From: DATHVR01 sp035461175
Lineage (GTDB): Bacteria > Actinomycetota > Acidimicrobiia > Spongiisociales > ZC4RG35
Reading direction: 5' to 3'
DNA length: 25,102 bases
NCBI GenBank assembly: GCA_035461175.1
Contig: DATHVR010000121.1
Span: forward strand, 1-25,102
Of this stretch, positions 7,175 through 14,630 are shown in pieces. A program made the translations under genes and the position numbers. The notes under the pieces were generated by a model. The model saw only the letters and a program-made list of their open reading frames with translations, ran no database searches and was not told the origin of the DNA. Position 1 is the stretch's first letter. Every line of letters starts with the position of its first letter.

Positions 7175-7543
7175 TCAGGTACCGGCGGCCTCCGGAGCTG
7201 GTTCCTCGGCTTCCTGGGATTCGGCTTCCAGAACCGCCAGTTCCTCGGCCACCTTGAGGGCCTCCTCCCGGCCCCCCTCGGCCACGGTGGCCCGGTCGGT
7301 CAGCAGTGTCACCTGGTTGTCGAGGACCTGCAGGAAGCCGCCGTGGACGCCGATCGTGGTGCGACCCTCGGAGGACTCCACCACCACGGCGCCGGTCTCC
7401 AGCGCCGCCATCACCGGCTCGTGGTCGGCGAGGATGCCGATCTCGCCGTCGGGGGTGCGGGCGATGACGAAGGTGGCCTCCCCGGACCACACCGTGGCCT
7501 CGGGCGACACCACGTCGACCTGGAAGGACTTAGGCACGTCCAC
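7175..7543 (-). CDS. atpC: F1 ATP synthase epsilon subunit
   Basis: A 122-residue subunit with the N-terminal beta-sandwich typical of epsilon: 'FQVDVVSPEATVWSGEATFVIART', 'GEIGILADHEPVMAALETG' and 'GGFLQVLDNQVTLLTDRA'. The C-terminal helical part (residues about 88-122) is Glu/Ala-rich and short, and lacks an obvious long second helix. This helix normally controls ATPase inhibition, so autoinhibition may differ here. It starts at GTG with AGGAGG close upstream and lies 24 nt after atpD. It forms the central stalk with gamma and contacts the c-ring. Confidence 0.93.
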   Translation of the reverse strand: MDVPKSFQVDVVSPEATVWSGEATFVIARTPDGEIGILADHEPVMAALETGAVVVESSEGRTTIGVHGGFLQVLDNQVTLLTDRATVAEGGREEALKVAEELAVLEAESQEAEEPAPEAAGT

Positions 7544-7567
7544 CCGCCTCCTGAGGTGTCAGGGTGC

Positions 7568-8998
7568 TCACGCCGCTTCGCCCTCCTTGGCGATCTCGGC
7601 GGCGCGCCGCTCGACGTCCTCGCGTCCGCCGACCATGTAGAACGCCTGCTCGGGGTACTGGTCCATCTCGCCGTCGATGATGGCCCGGAACGACGAGATC
7701 GTCTCCTCGAGCGGGGTGTAGACCCCGGCCTGACCGGTGAACTTCTCGGCCACGAACATGGGCTGGGCGAGGAAGCGCTGGATCCGTCGGGCCCGGGACA
7801 CCACCTGCTTGTCCTCCTCGGAGAGCTCATCGACTCCGAGGATGGCGATGATGTCCTGGAGGTCCTTGTATCGCTGCAGGATCCGCTGCACCTCGACCGC
7901 GACGACGTAGTGGTCCTCGCCGATCAGCTGCGGATCCAGGGCCCGGCTGGTGGAGTCGAGCGGGTCGACCGCCGGGTAGATACCCAGGGCGGTGAGCGGC
8001 CGGCTCAGCACCGTGGTGGCATCGAGATGGGCGAAGGCGGTGTGAGGGGCGGGGTCGGTGATGTCGTCGGCCGGCACGTAGATGGCCTGCAGCGAGGTGA
8101 TCGACTTGCCCTTCAACGAGGTGATCCGCTCCTGGAGGAATCCCATCTCGTCGGCCAGGGTGGGCTGGTATCCCACCTCCGACGGCATCCGTCCCAGCAG
8201 CGTCGAAACCTCCGATCCCGCCTGGGTGAACCGGAAGATGTTGTCGATGAACAAGAGCACGTCCTGGTTCTGCTCGTCCCGGAAGTACTCGGCCATGGTC
8301 AGTGCGGAGAGAGCCACCCGGAGGCGGACACCCGGCGGTTCGTCCATCTGACCGAAGACCAGGGCGGTCTTGTCGAGCACCTCGGCCTCTTCCATCTCGA
8401 GGAAGAGGTCGGTCCCCTCGCGGGTGCGCTCGCCCACCCCGGCGAAGACCGAGACACCGCCGTGCTGGCCGGCCACCCGGTTGATCATCTCCTGGATGAG
8501 GACGGTCTTGCCCACCCCGGCGCCGCCGAAGAGGCCGATCTTGCCGCCCTCCAGGTAGGGACAGACGAGGTCGAGCACCTTGATCCCGGTCTCGAACACC
8601 TTGCGCTGAGGCTCGACGTCTTCGAAGGCGGGCGGAGTCCGGTGAATCGGCCAGCGCGGCTCGGAGAAGTCCTGGTCGGGGGCATCGAGGGATTCGCCCC
8701 AGACGTTGAAGATGTGGCCCAGGACCTGGTCACCCACCGGGACCGTGATGGGCCCCCCGGTGTTGCGGACCGGGGTGCCGCGGGTCATGCCGTCGGTGGG
8801 GGCCATGGCGATGGCCCGCACCTTGCTTCCGCCCAGGTGCTGGGCCACCTCGGCCACCACCTTCTTCTGCTCCCCGCCGAGTTCGAAGTCGATCTCGACG
8901 GCAAAGAGGATCTCCGGCAACTCGCCGGGGGGGAACTCGATGTCTACGACCGGTCCCGCCACCTTGACGATGCGGCCGTTGCCCATGCTGTCTGCCAT
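7568..8998 (-). CDS. atpD: F1 ATP synthase beta subunit (catalytic)
   Basis: A 476-residue catalytic subunit. The P-loop GGAGVGKT is at residues 158-165, the catalytic-Glu segment GERTREG at 189-195, Walker B-like LLFIDN at 248-253, and the DELSEED lever that contacts gamma at 390-396. The N-terminal beta-barrel starts 'GRIVKVAGPVVDIEF'. All hallmark residues for ATP synthesis and hydrolysis are present and the length is normal. The gene lies between atpG and atpC in the standard order. The ATG is preceded by GAGGAG about ten bases upstream. Confidence 0.98.
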   Translation of the reverse strand: MADSMGNGRIVKVAGPVVDIEFPPGELPEILFAVEIDFELGGEQKKVVAEVAQHLGGSKVRAIAMAPTDGMTRGTPVRNTGGPITVPVGDQVLGHIFNVWGESLDAPDQDFSEPRWPIHRTPPAFEDVEPQRKVFETGIKVLDLVCPYLEGGKIGLFGGAGVGKTVLIQEMINRVAGQHGGVSVFAGVGERTREGTDLFLEMEEAEVLDKTALVFGQMDEPPGVRLRVALSALTMAEYFRDEQNQDVLLFIDNIFRFTQAGSEVSTLLGRMPSEVGYQPTLADEMGFLQERITSLKGKSITSLQAIYVPADDITDPAPHTAFAHLDATTVLSRPLTALGIYPAVDPLDSTSRALDPQLIGEDHYVVAVEVQRILQRYKDLQDIIAILGVDELSEEDKQVVSRARRIQRFLAQPMFVAEKFTGQAGVYTPLEETISSFRAIIDGEMDQYPEQAFYMVGGREDVERRAAEIAKEGEAA

Positions 8999-9027
8999 TG
9001 TTCTCTCGCTCCTCGCTGGTTTCAGAA

Positions 9028-9906
9028 TTATTCGGCCAGCGCTTCGGCGCCGCCGACGATCTCGGTGATGGCGGTGGTGATCTCGGCCTGCCGGGCCCGG
9101 TTGGCCCGAACGGTGAGGACCCGGATCAGTTCCTCGGCGTTGTCGGTGGCGGCCTTCATGGCCCGCCGCCGGGCCGAATGCTCCGAGGCCGACGATTCCA
9201 GCAGCATGCTGAAGATCGTCGCCTCGACGTAACGGGGCAGGAGCCGGTCCAGGATTTCGGACGGTGACGGCTCGTATTCATAGGTGACGGCCGGGCCCTC
9301 CCGCTCGGTTCCCGACGGTGGCACGATCGGGAGCAGTTCGTAGGCGGTGGGGACCTGGCTCAGGGCGGACTGGAAAGTGGTGAAGTAGGACTCGACCTTG
9401 TCGACGTCACCGGAGGCGTAGGCCTCCATGATCGTGTTGGCGATCGAGCGGGCGTCTCCGTAGCCGGGGGTGTCGGTGACTCCAAGCCAGGCCCGGCTGA
9501 TCCGGTAGCCGCGGTAGCGGAAGTAGGACTGGGCCTTCTTCCCCACCGTGAACAGGGCGACATCGCGTCCGGCCGCTCTGTGATCGATCATCGCCTGCTC
9601 GGCCAGCCGGATGATGTTGGTGGCGTAGGCCCCGGCCAGACCCCGGTCGGAGGCGACCACCACCACGCCCACCGTCTCCACCGGGCGCTCCTCCAACAGC
9701 ATGTGGGAGGCGGTTCCACTTCCGCTACCGCCGACGTTCTCGATCACTTCGATCAGCTTGGCCGAGTAGGGCTTTGAGGCGTTGACCCGGGCCATCGCCT
9801 TGGGGATACGGGAGGCGGCGATCAATTCCATGGCGCGGGTGATCTTCTTCGTCGACTCGATGCTTCGAATCCGACGCCTGGTGTCGCGGAGTGCGGCGCT
9901 CGCCAT
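9028..9906 (-). CDS. atpG: F1 ATP synthase gamma subunit
   Basis: A 292-residue rotor subunit. The N-terminal helix 'LRDTRRRIRSIESTKKITRAMELIAASRI' and the C-terminal helix 'SEHSARRRAMKAATDNAEELI' form the coiled coil that turns inside the alpha3beta3 ring. The central Rossmann-like part includes 'VVVASDRGLAGAYATNI'. The length is close to the usual 285-310. The gene has 23- and 29-nt gaps to atpA and atpD. Confidence 0.97.
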   Translation of the reverse strand: MASAALRDTRRRIRSIESTKKITRAMELIAASRIPKAMARVNASKPYSAKLIEVIENVGGSGSGTASHMLLEERPVETVGVVVVASDRGLAGAYATNIIRLAEQAMIDHRAAGRDVALFTVGKKAQSYFRYRGYRISRAWLGVTDTPGYGDARSIANTIMEAYASGDVDKVESYFTTFQSALSQVPTAYELLPIVPPSGTEREGPAVTYEYEPSPSEILDRLLPRYVEATIFSMLLESSASEHSARRRAMKAATDNAEELIRVLTVRANRARQAEITTAITEIVGGAEALAE

Positions 9907-9929
9907 CTAGGAGTGCTCCTCTGCCAACG

Positions 9930-11471
9930 CTATCCCTCGTTCGCCTCGGCCAGGAATCCGTCGACGTAGGCCTGGATCGCCTCGCGGAGACGGCCGGCGT
10001 CACCGATCTCACCGGTGTCACGGATGGTGTCGAGGACGTCGCCGAAACGGGAGCGCATGTGCTCGAGCAGGCCCCGCTCGAAGCGCAGGACGTCGCCGAC
10101 GGCGACCTTGTCCATGAATCCCTCCGTGACGGCGTAGATGGCCACGACCTGCTCCTCCACCGCCATCGGCTGGTACTGGGGCTGCTTGAGGACTTCGACC
10201 ACCCGCCGGCCCCGCTCCAGCTGGGCCAGGGAGGCGGCATCGAGGTCGGAGCCGAACTCGGCGAAGGCGGCCAGGTCGCGGTACTGGGCCAGGTTGAGGC
10301 GCAGCGGACCGGCGATCTTTTTCATCGCCTTGATCTGAGCGTCACCACCCACCCGCGACACCGAGGTGCCGGCGTTGACCGCCGGGCGGATGCCCTGATA
10401 GAACAGGTCGGTCTCCAGGAACACCTGCCCGTCGGTGATCGAAATGACGTTGGTGGGGATGTAGGCCGAGATGTCGTTGGCCTTGGTCTCGATCACCGGC
10501 AGACCGGTGAGCGAGCCCGCCCCGAGGTCGTCGGAGAGTTTGGCGCAACGCTCGAGCAGGCGGGAGTGCAGGTAGAAGACGTCGCCGGGATAGGCCTCAC
10601 GGCCGGGAGGACGCCGCAGCAGCAGGGAGATCTCGCGGTAGGCGATGGCCTGCTTGGTGAGGTCGTCGAACATGACCAGCGAATGCTGGCCGTTGTACAT
10701 CCAGTGCTGGCCGATGGCCGAACCGGCATAGGGGGCGTACATCTGCAGGGCGGGCGAGGCAGAGGCGGGGGCATTCACCACCACCGTGTACTCCATCGCC
10801 CCGTGCTCCTCGAGCACCGCCACCACCTCGGCCACGGTCGAGGCCTTCTGGCCGATGGCGACGTAAACGCACTTGACTTCCTGGTCGGTGCCCTGATAGC
10901 GCTTCTGGTTGATGATGGTGTCGACCAGCAGCGCGGTCTTTCCGGTCTGGCGGTCGCCGATGATCAACTGGCGCTGGCCCCGGCCGATCGGCGTCATCGA
11001 ATCGATCGCCTTGATGCCGGTCTGAAGCGGCTCGTGGACCGGCTTGCGCATGACCACCGAGGGAGCCTGGGTCTCGAGAAGGCGCCGTTCGGTGGTCTCG
11101 ATCGGGCCCTTGCCGTCGATCGGGTTGCCGAGGGGATCGACCACCCGTCCGAGGAGGGCGTCGCCGACGGGTACCGAGAGGACGTTGCCGGTCTGCTTGA
11201 CCGGGGCGCCCTCTTCGATGTGGGAGGCTTCGCCCATGATCACGACACCGAGGTCGGTCTCGTCGATGTTGAGGGTGACACCGAGCAGGCCCCCGGGGAA
11301 CTCCAGCAGCTCCGAGGACATGACGGAAGGCAGGCCCTCCACCCGGGCGACACCGTCGGCGATCGAGGTCACATAGCCGACGGTCTCTTCGGTGACCGTC
11401 GGCTCCCAGCCCTCGAGATTGCGGCGCAGGGAGGCGGTGATTTCGTCAGCGGTGATAGTCAGGTCAGCCAT
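9930..11471 (-). CDS. atpA: F1 ATP synthase alpha subunit
   Basis: A 513-residue non-catalytic nucleotide-binding subunit. The P-loop GDRQTGKT is at residues 172-179. The N-terminal region has 'GYVTSIADGVARVEGLPSVMSSE' and the conserved 'GRVVDPLGNPIDGKG'. Later segments 'YRGNATVFMPD'-type positions are replaced by the family's 'SLVMFDDLTKQA', 'LLLRRPPGREAYPGD' and 'FLHSRLLER'-like sequence. It is full length. The ATG has AGGAG six bases upstream. It precedes atpG by 23 nt and follows atpH by 9 nt. Confidence 0.98.
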   Translation of the reverse strand: MADLTITADEITASLRRNLEGWEPTVTEETVGYVTSIADGVARVEGLPSVMSSELLEFPGGLLGVTLNIDETDLGVVIMGEASHIEEGAPVKQTGNVLSVPVGDALLGRVVDPLGNPIDGKGPIETTERRLLETQAPSVVMRKPVHEPLQTGIKAIDSMTPIGRGQRQLIIGDRQTGKTALLVDTIINQKRYQGTDQEVKCVYVAIGQKASTVAEVVAVLEEHGAMEYTVVVNAPASASPALQMYAPYAGSAIGQHWMYNGQHSLVMFDDLTKQAIAYREISLLLRRPPGREAYPGDVFYLHSRLLERCAKLSDDLGAGSLTGLPVIETKANDISAYIPTNVISITDGQVFLETDLFYQGIRPAVNAGTSVSRVGGDAQIKAMKKIAGPLRLNLAQYRDLAAFAEFGSDLDAASLAQLERGRRVVEVLKQPQYQPMAVEEQVVAIYAVTEGFMDKVAVGDVLRFERGLLEHMRSRFGDVLDTIRDTGEIGDAGRLREAIQAYVDGFLAEANEG

Positions 11472-11480
11472 GGATTCTCC

Positions 11481-12014
11481 TCATCGGGCCTGAAGGGCGT
11501 TGCGAAGCGAGTCGAGCTTGGACGCCACCGAACCATCGATGACGGTGTCCCCCACCCGTGCCACGATGCCACCGACCACCGAAGCGTCGACAACGGTCTT
11601 GACCTCGATGGTGGCTCCCGTCGCCCGGCCCAGGGCGGCGGCGATTCGTTCGACCGTGGCCGGCTCGAGAGGGATCGCCGACCGGATCTCGGCCACCCGC
11701 CGACTACGCGAGGCGGCGGCCTGCTCGGCCAGTGCCGTCGCCACCGAGCCCATCTCCGCCGCCAGACCCTGTCCGAGCATGAACTCGGTCAAACCCACGG
11801 TGAGGGAAGAGGCGCGGCCGCTGAGCAGGTCGGACACGATGGCCCGCTTGCGATCCAGCGGAAGCTGGGGGTCGGTGAGGGAGGCGCGCAGCTCGGGCGA
11901 GCCCTCGATCTGGCTCCCGAGCTCGTAGAGCTCGGACTCGACCCGCTCGAGGACACCCTCGGCGCGGGCGATCTCGAGGATGCCGGCGGCGTAACCAGAG
12001 ATCCGGTCGTTCAC
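11481..12014 (-). CDS. atpH: F1 ATP synthase delta subunit (OSCP)
   Basis: A 177-residue peripheral-stalk subunit. The N-terminal helical domain begins 'ISGYAAGILEIARAEGVLERVESEL', and the C-terminal domain has 'VKTVVDASVVGGIVARVGDTVIDGSVASKLDSL', the delta/OSCP signature. It is a stand-alone delta, unlike the b-delta fusion in mycobacteria. The GTG start directly follows the atpF TAA stop without a gap, so the two are translationally coupled. It links the alpha subunits to the b stalk. Confidence 0.94.
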   Translation of the reverse strand: MNDRISGYAAGILEIARAEGVLERVESELYELGSQIEGSPELRASLTDPQLPLDRKRAIVSDLLSGRASSLTVGLTEFMLGQGLAAEMGSVATALAEQAAASRSRRVAEIRSAIPLEPATVERIAAALGRATGATIEVKTVVDASVVGGIVARVGDTVIDGSVASKLDSLRNALQAR

Positions 12015-12560
12015 TTACTTACTCTCCAACTCGGCGATGTAGCGCTCGACGAGACCGAGCTGGGCCTGGCGGTCGAGGCTTCCCCCCACCACCTTCTCGG
12101 CCAGATCGATCGACAGGTTGGCGACGTCGCGACGGGCGTCGGCGAGGGCGCGGGCCTTCTCACCCTGGGCGTCCTCACGGGCCTTGGAGACGATCTCGGC
12201 GGCCTGCGCCTCGGCCCGGGCGATGATGTCGGCCTTCATCTGCTCGGCCTGAGTGCGCGACTCCTCAATGATCTCGTTGCCCTTCTGCTTCGCCTCGGCC
12301 AGCTGCTGGCGGTAGTCGGCCAGCAGGCTCTCGGCCTCGTTCTTCGCCTTGTCGGCTTCGGCGAGCTGTCCACCGATGGCCTGCTGGCGCGCTTCGAGCA
12401 TCCGGTTGATCGCCGGCCCGGCGAATTTCCAGATGAAGAAGAAGACGATGGCGAAGGCAATGATGCCGCCGATGAGCTCTGACATTGGCGGCAGCAGGAG
12501 GTCGAGGCCTCCGCCGCCTTCTGCCTCCTCGGCAGCCAGGTAGAGGATTCGTGTATTCAT
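12015..12560 (-). CDS. atpF: F0 ATP synthase b subunit
   Basis: A 181-residue stator subunit. One transmembrane helix lies at residues about 27-47 ('ELIGGIIAFAIVFFFIWKF'), followed by a long Ala/Glu/Lys-rich coiled coil to about residue 170 that forms the peripheral stalk. The N-terminal 25 residues are acidic and Gly-rich and face the outside. There is a single b gene and no b' copy. It lies 4 nt after atpE and abuts atpH. Confidence 0.95.
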   Translation of the reverse strand: MNTRILYLAAEEAEGGGGLDLLLPPMSELIGGIIAFAIVFFFIWKFAGPAINRMLEARQQAIGGQLAEADKAKNEAESLLADYRQQLAEAKQKGNEIIEESRTQAEQMKADIIARAEAQAAEIVSKAREDAQGEKARALADARRDVANLSIDLAEKVVGGSLDRQAQLGLVERYIAELESK

Positions 12561-12564
12561 TTTC

Positions 12565-12831
12565 TCAGCCGAGGAAGAAGAGCACGAAGCCGATCAGCGC
12601 CAGTGCCTCGGTGAAGGCGATACCCAGGAACATGTTGGTCCGCACCATGCCGGCAGCTTCGGGTTGACGGGCCATGGCCTGCACGGCATTGCCGGCGACG
12701 ATGCCGATGCCGATGCCGGGGCCGATGGCAGCCAGGCCATACCCGACCACATTCAAGCTCCCGGTGATCCCGGTCGCCTCCTGGGCCAGCACCTGAGCGG
12801 CGGCCGCGACAACCGCAATTACTGCGTCCAT
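12565..12831 (-). CDS. atpE: F0 ATP synthase c subunit (c-ring)
   Basis: An 88-residue proteolipid with two transmembrane helices. The glycine-rich first helix has 'AAIGPGIGIGIVAG', the polar loop is RQP (55-57), and the ion-carrying carboxylate is Glu75 in 'GIAFTEALALIGFVLFF'. The residues after Glu75 are Ala-Leu rather than the Ser/Thr found in Na+-binding rings, and no Gln is seen at the matching site in helix 1, so proton coupling is expected. The sequence before the glycine-rich helix is about ten residues longer than in short c subunits. AAAGGA precedes the ATG. Confidence 0.97.
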   Translation of the reverse strand: MDAVIAVVAAAAQVLAQEATGITGSLNVVGYGLAAIGPGIGIGIVAGNAVQAMARQPEAAGMVRTNMFLGIAFTEALALIGFVLFFLG

Positions 12832-12887
12832 ATTTTCTTTCCTTTCTCTTCCCTAACCGTGGGTGTGATGGGATCTGTCAATGCGTA

Positions 12888-13730
12888 TCAGTGGCCGAAG
12901 TGGACCGAGTCCTGTATGTAGACGGCCGAGAGCAACGTGAAGATGTAAGCCTGGAGGACCGAGACGAGGATCTCGAAGAGGAAGATTCCCAGCCCCATGA
13001 CGAACCAGAGGACCCCGGCGCCCCCCTTGAGGATCGAGACATCCCCGGTGAACGCAGCGCCGACGAATATCACGCCGGTCGCCAGCAGCAGGCTGAGCAT
13101 GACGTGGCCGGCGACGAGGTTGGCGAAGAGCCGGACGGCCAGCGAGAAGGGCCGAATCAGGAAGTACTGCGCCAGCTCGATGACACCGACCAGCGGGCGG
13201 AGGCCGACGGGGACGTAACCCGGCCAGGCCAACTCCTTGAGATAGTGGAACCCGTTCTTCTTGAACCCGACCACGAGGTAGATCAGGTAGGTGACCAGGG
13301 CAAGGAAGGCGGGGATGGCCATCCGGGATGTGATCGGGAAGTTCACCAGTGGAGTGACCTCGAAGAGATTCCCCACCAGAATGAACATGAAGATCGAGAG
13401 CAGATAGGGAAAGTACTTGATTCCCTCCGGGCCGATGATCCCCACCGCCACCTCATCGCGGATGAAGCCCACGAGAGCCTCGACGCCCGCCTGAAACTTT
13501 CCGGGGACCAGGCTGGGTTTGCGGAAGGCAAACCAGAGGACCGCAACGACGATGAGAGCGGCCAGGAACATCAGGATGATGGTGCGGTTGACCTGGCCGA
13601 AGATGTTGGGCAGGACGAACAGTTCGGTGACGTCGGCGGGAGCACACACCGGCTGGGTCAGGTCACATTCCTCGGCCGCGACCACGAAGGTGCTGCCGAA
13701 GAATCGGGCTCCGGCTGCTAGCTGATCCAA
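12888..13730 (-). CDS. atpB: F0 ATP synthase a subunit (proton channel)
   Basis: A membrane protein of about 280 residues with five to six transmembrane helices. The essential stator arginine is Arg200 in 'SLAVRLFANLVAGH'; 'NLFEVTPLV' and 'ELLVSVLQAYIFTLL'-like sequence (here 'EILVSVLQAYIFTLL') complete the family signature. The TTG at 13730 is the preferred start: AAAGGA lies upstream at good spacing and it overlaps the end of the upstream gene by 13 nt. An earlier in-frame TTG at 13775 adds 15 basic residues but has no ribosome binding site. The segment before the first helix holds two Cys (22 and 29), which could pair outside the membrane. A 56-nt gap separates it from atpE. Confidence 0.95.
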   Translation of the reverse strand: MDQLAAGARFFGSTFVVAAEECDLTQPVCAPADVTELFVLPNIFGQVNRTIILMFLAALIVVAVLWFAFRKPSLVPGKFQAGVEALVGFIRDEVAVGIIGPEGIKYFPYLLSIFMFILVGNLFEVTPLVNFPITSRMAIPAFLALVTYLIYLVVGFKKNGFHYLKELAWPGYVPVGLRPLVGVIELAQYFLIRPFSLAVRLFANLVAGHVMLSLLLATGVIFVGAAFTGDVSILKGGAGVLWFVMGLGIFLFEILVSVLQAYIFTLLSAVYIQDSVHFGH

Positions 13731-14155
13731 TCCAGGTTCCTTTCTCGTCCTTTGACGACTGCGACTGCTTCCCAAACCAACAGGGCCAGATAGGCGACCA
13801 CCGCCGCCACCCCGAAGGCCATCCGATCGAGGTCCTCGATCGCACGCGACACCAGGAGCATCGTCAACATGATCAACCCCAGCCGCAGGAAGAAGCCGAA
13901 CAGGGCGGCCGCATGATAAACCGCCAGACTGATGCGGGCCGAAATCGAGAGCATCGCACCCGCCAGGAGGAAGTTCCCCACGACCACTGCCACTCCCAGC
14001 AGCGCTGCCAGCGCCCCTCCCCCACCCCGGGTCAGCCAGAAGATGCCGACCAGGATCGGAGCCACGTACACCGCCCGGGCGGCGGTGTGCCGGGAGAGAA
14101 TGACCTCGACGGGGACGTCGCCGGCCACCGGCTGCTGGCGTTCTTCGAGCGTCAC
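13718..14155 (-). CDS. ATP synthase-associated membrane protein (AtpI-like)
   Basis: A 145-residue protein with four predicted transmembrane helices (about 27-42, 46-68, 82-102, 111-133), placed between atpZ and atpB. Position, size and topology match the ATP synthase subunit I/AtpI-like proteins that assist c-ring assembly or Mg2+ supply; the sequence itself is poorly conserved, so the family call rests partly on context. The GTG start overlaps the atpZ stop (GTGA), and its own stop lies 11 nt inside atpB, so translation of all three is coupled. Confidence 0.78.
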   Translation of the reverse strand: MTLEERQQPVAGDVPVEVILSRHTAARAVYVAPILVGIFWLTRGGGGALAALLGVAVVVGNFLLAGAMLSISARISLAVYHAAALFGFFLRLGLIMLTMLLVSRAIEDLDRMAFGVAAVVAYLALLVWEAVAVVKGRERNLDWIS

Positions 14156-14415
14156 GGCGTCTCCTCGTCGACCTTATGAAGAGTCACGGCCGGCATGTCG
14201 GGCTGTGCTTTGAGGGAGGCCCAGGTGCGGGCGAAGGCCGAATAGGAGCCGAGCAGGATCCCGATGACGACCAGCCAGGGAGAGGTATCGAGCCACCAGT
14301 CGAGGCCCAGGCCCAGCAGCGTTCCGGAGACGATCGAGCCAAAGAACGACCCTCCCTCCATCCAGCCTTCACTGACGGCCGCGCCGACCTGCTTGGTGAC
14401 TGACTCTTCTCTCAT
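14152..14415 (-). CDS. AtpZ/AtpI-type F0F1 ATP synthase assembly protein
   Basis: An 87-residue protein with two transmembrane helices: 'GSFFGSIVSGTLLGLGLDWWLDTSPWLVVIGILLGSYSAF' when read through, split here as helix 1 (residues about 22-39), the LDWWLDTSP turn and helix 2 (46-63). The G.L.GLGLDWWLDT.PW pattern is the AtpZ/AtpI (PF09527-type) hallmark. It is the first gene of the ATP synthase operon. The ATG at 14415 (MREESVTKQ) is chosen over an upstream TTG/GTG-type extension because the extension would place the coding sequence over the Rex-like palindrome. Its role is in enzyme assembly, and possibly Mg2+ or Ca2+ transport in related AtpZI pairs. Confidence 0.8.
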   Translation of the reverse strand: MREESVTKQVGAAVSEGWMEGGSFFGSIVSGTLLGLGLDWWLDTSPWLVVIGILLGSYSAFARTWASLKAQPDMPAVTLHKVDEETP

Positions 14416-14440
14416 GCCTCGCGCTGGGGGTCGGGGTCGC

Positions 14441-14464
14441 TTGTGAACGCTTTCACAAAGTCTA
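14441..14464 (-). promoter_or_regulatory. Rex-type operator and -10-like box of the atp operon
   Basis: TTGTGAACGCTTTCACAA (14441-14458) is a perfect 7-4-7 palindrome and matches the published Rex operator consensus, TTGTGAA-N4-TTCACAA. It begins 26 nt upstream of the first atp start codon. Directly next to it, read on the minus strand, is TAGACT (14464-14459), a plausible -10 box, so the palindrome would cover the transcription start. No convincing -35 was found. Another short palindrome, CACGGCGGCCGTG, lies at 14467-14479. Confidence 0.7.
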
Positions 14465-14556
14465 GACACGGCGGCCGTGCCCCCCGAAACCTAGTCGTAG
14501 CCGGGGACCTGTGTCTCCCCTTCCTTGGCCCGTACGTCGCGTCTCTACCGTTATCT

Positions 14557-14591
14557 GGTGGGCGCGTGAGGGATTCCGTGACGCGCCAACC
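14557..14591 (-). terminator. Hairpin between glyA and the atp operon
   Basis: Arms GGCGCGT (14561-14567) and ACGCGCC (14581-14587), extended by GGT/ACC past one mismatch, enclose a 13-nt loop. It lies 40 nt downstream of the glyA stop on the minus strand. There is no T-tract. It may end glyA transcription. The rest of the 215-nt gap (14416-14630) holds the Rex-like site and otherwise nothing recognised. Confidence 0.45.
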
Positions 14592-14630
14592 GGAGAACGG
14601 GTAGGCCGTCACTCCAGGTCCGGAGAAGAC

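Noticed and set aside
6953..9232. Very long plus-strand open frame opposite yggU/atpC/atpD/atpG; similar ones at 1183-3054, 9891-12482 and 23219-25009
   Set aside because: All lie antisense to certain genes, have Gly/Asp/Val/His-rich shadow composition typical of GC-rich DNA, and match no family.
12565..12831. Sodium-coupled c-ring
   Set aside because: The residues following Glu75 are Ala-Leu and no helix-1 Gln ligand is present, unlike Na+-binding c subunits.
13731..13775. Fifteen-residue basic N-terminal extension of AtpB from a TTG at 13775
   Set aside because: No ribosome binding site precedes it, whereas the TTG at 13730 has AAAGGA at good spacing.
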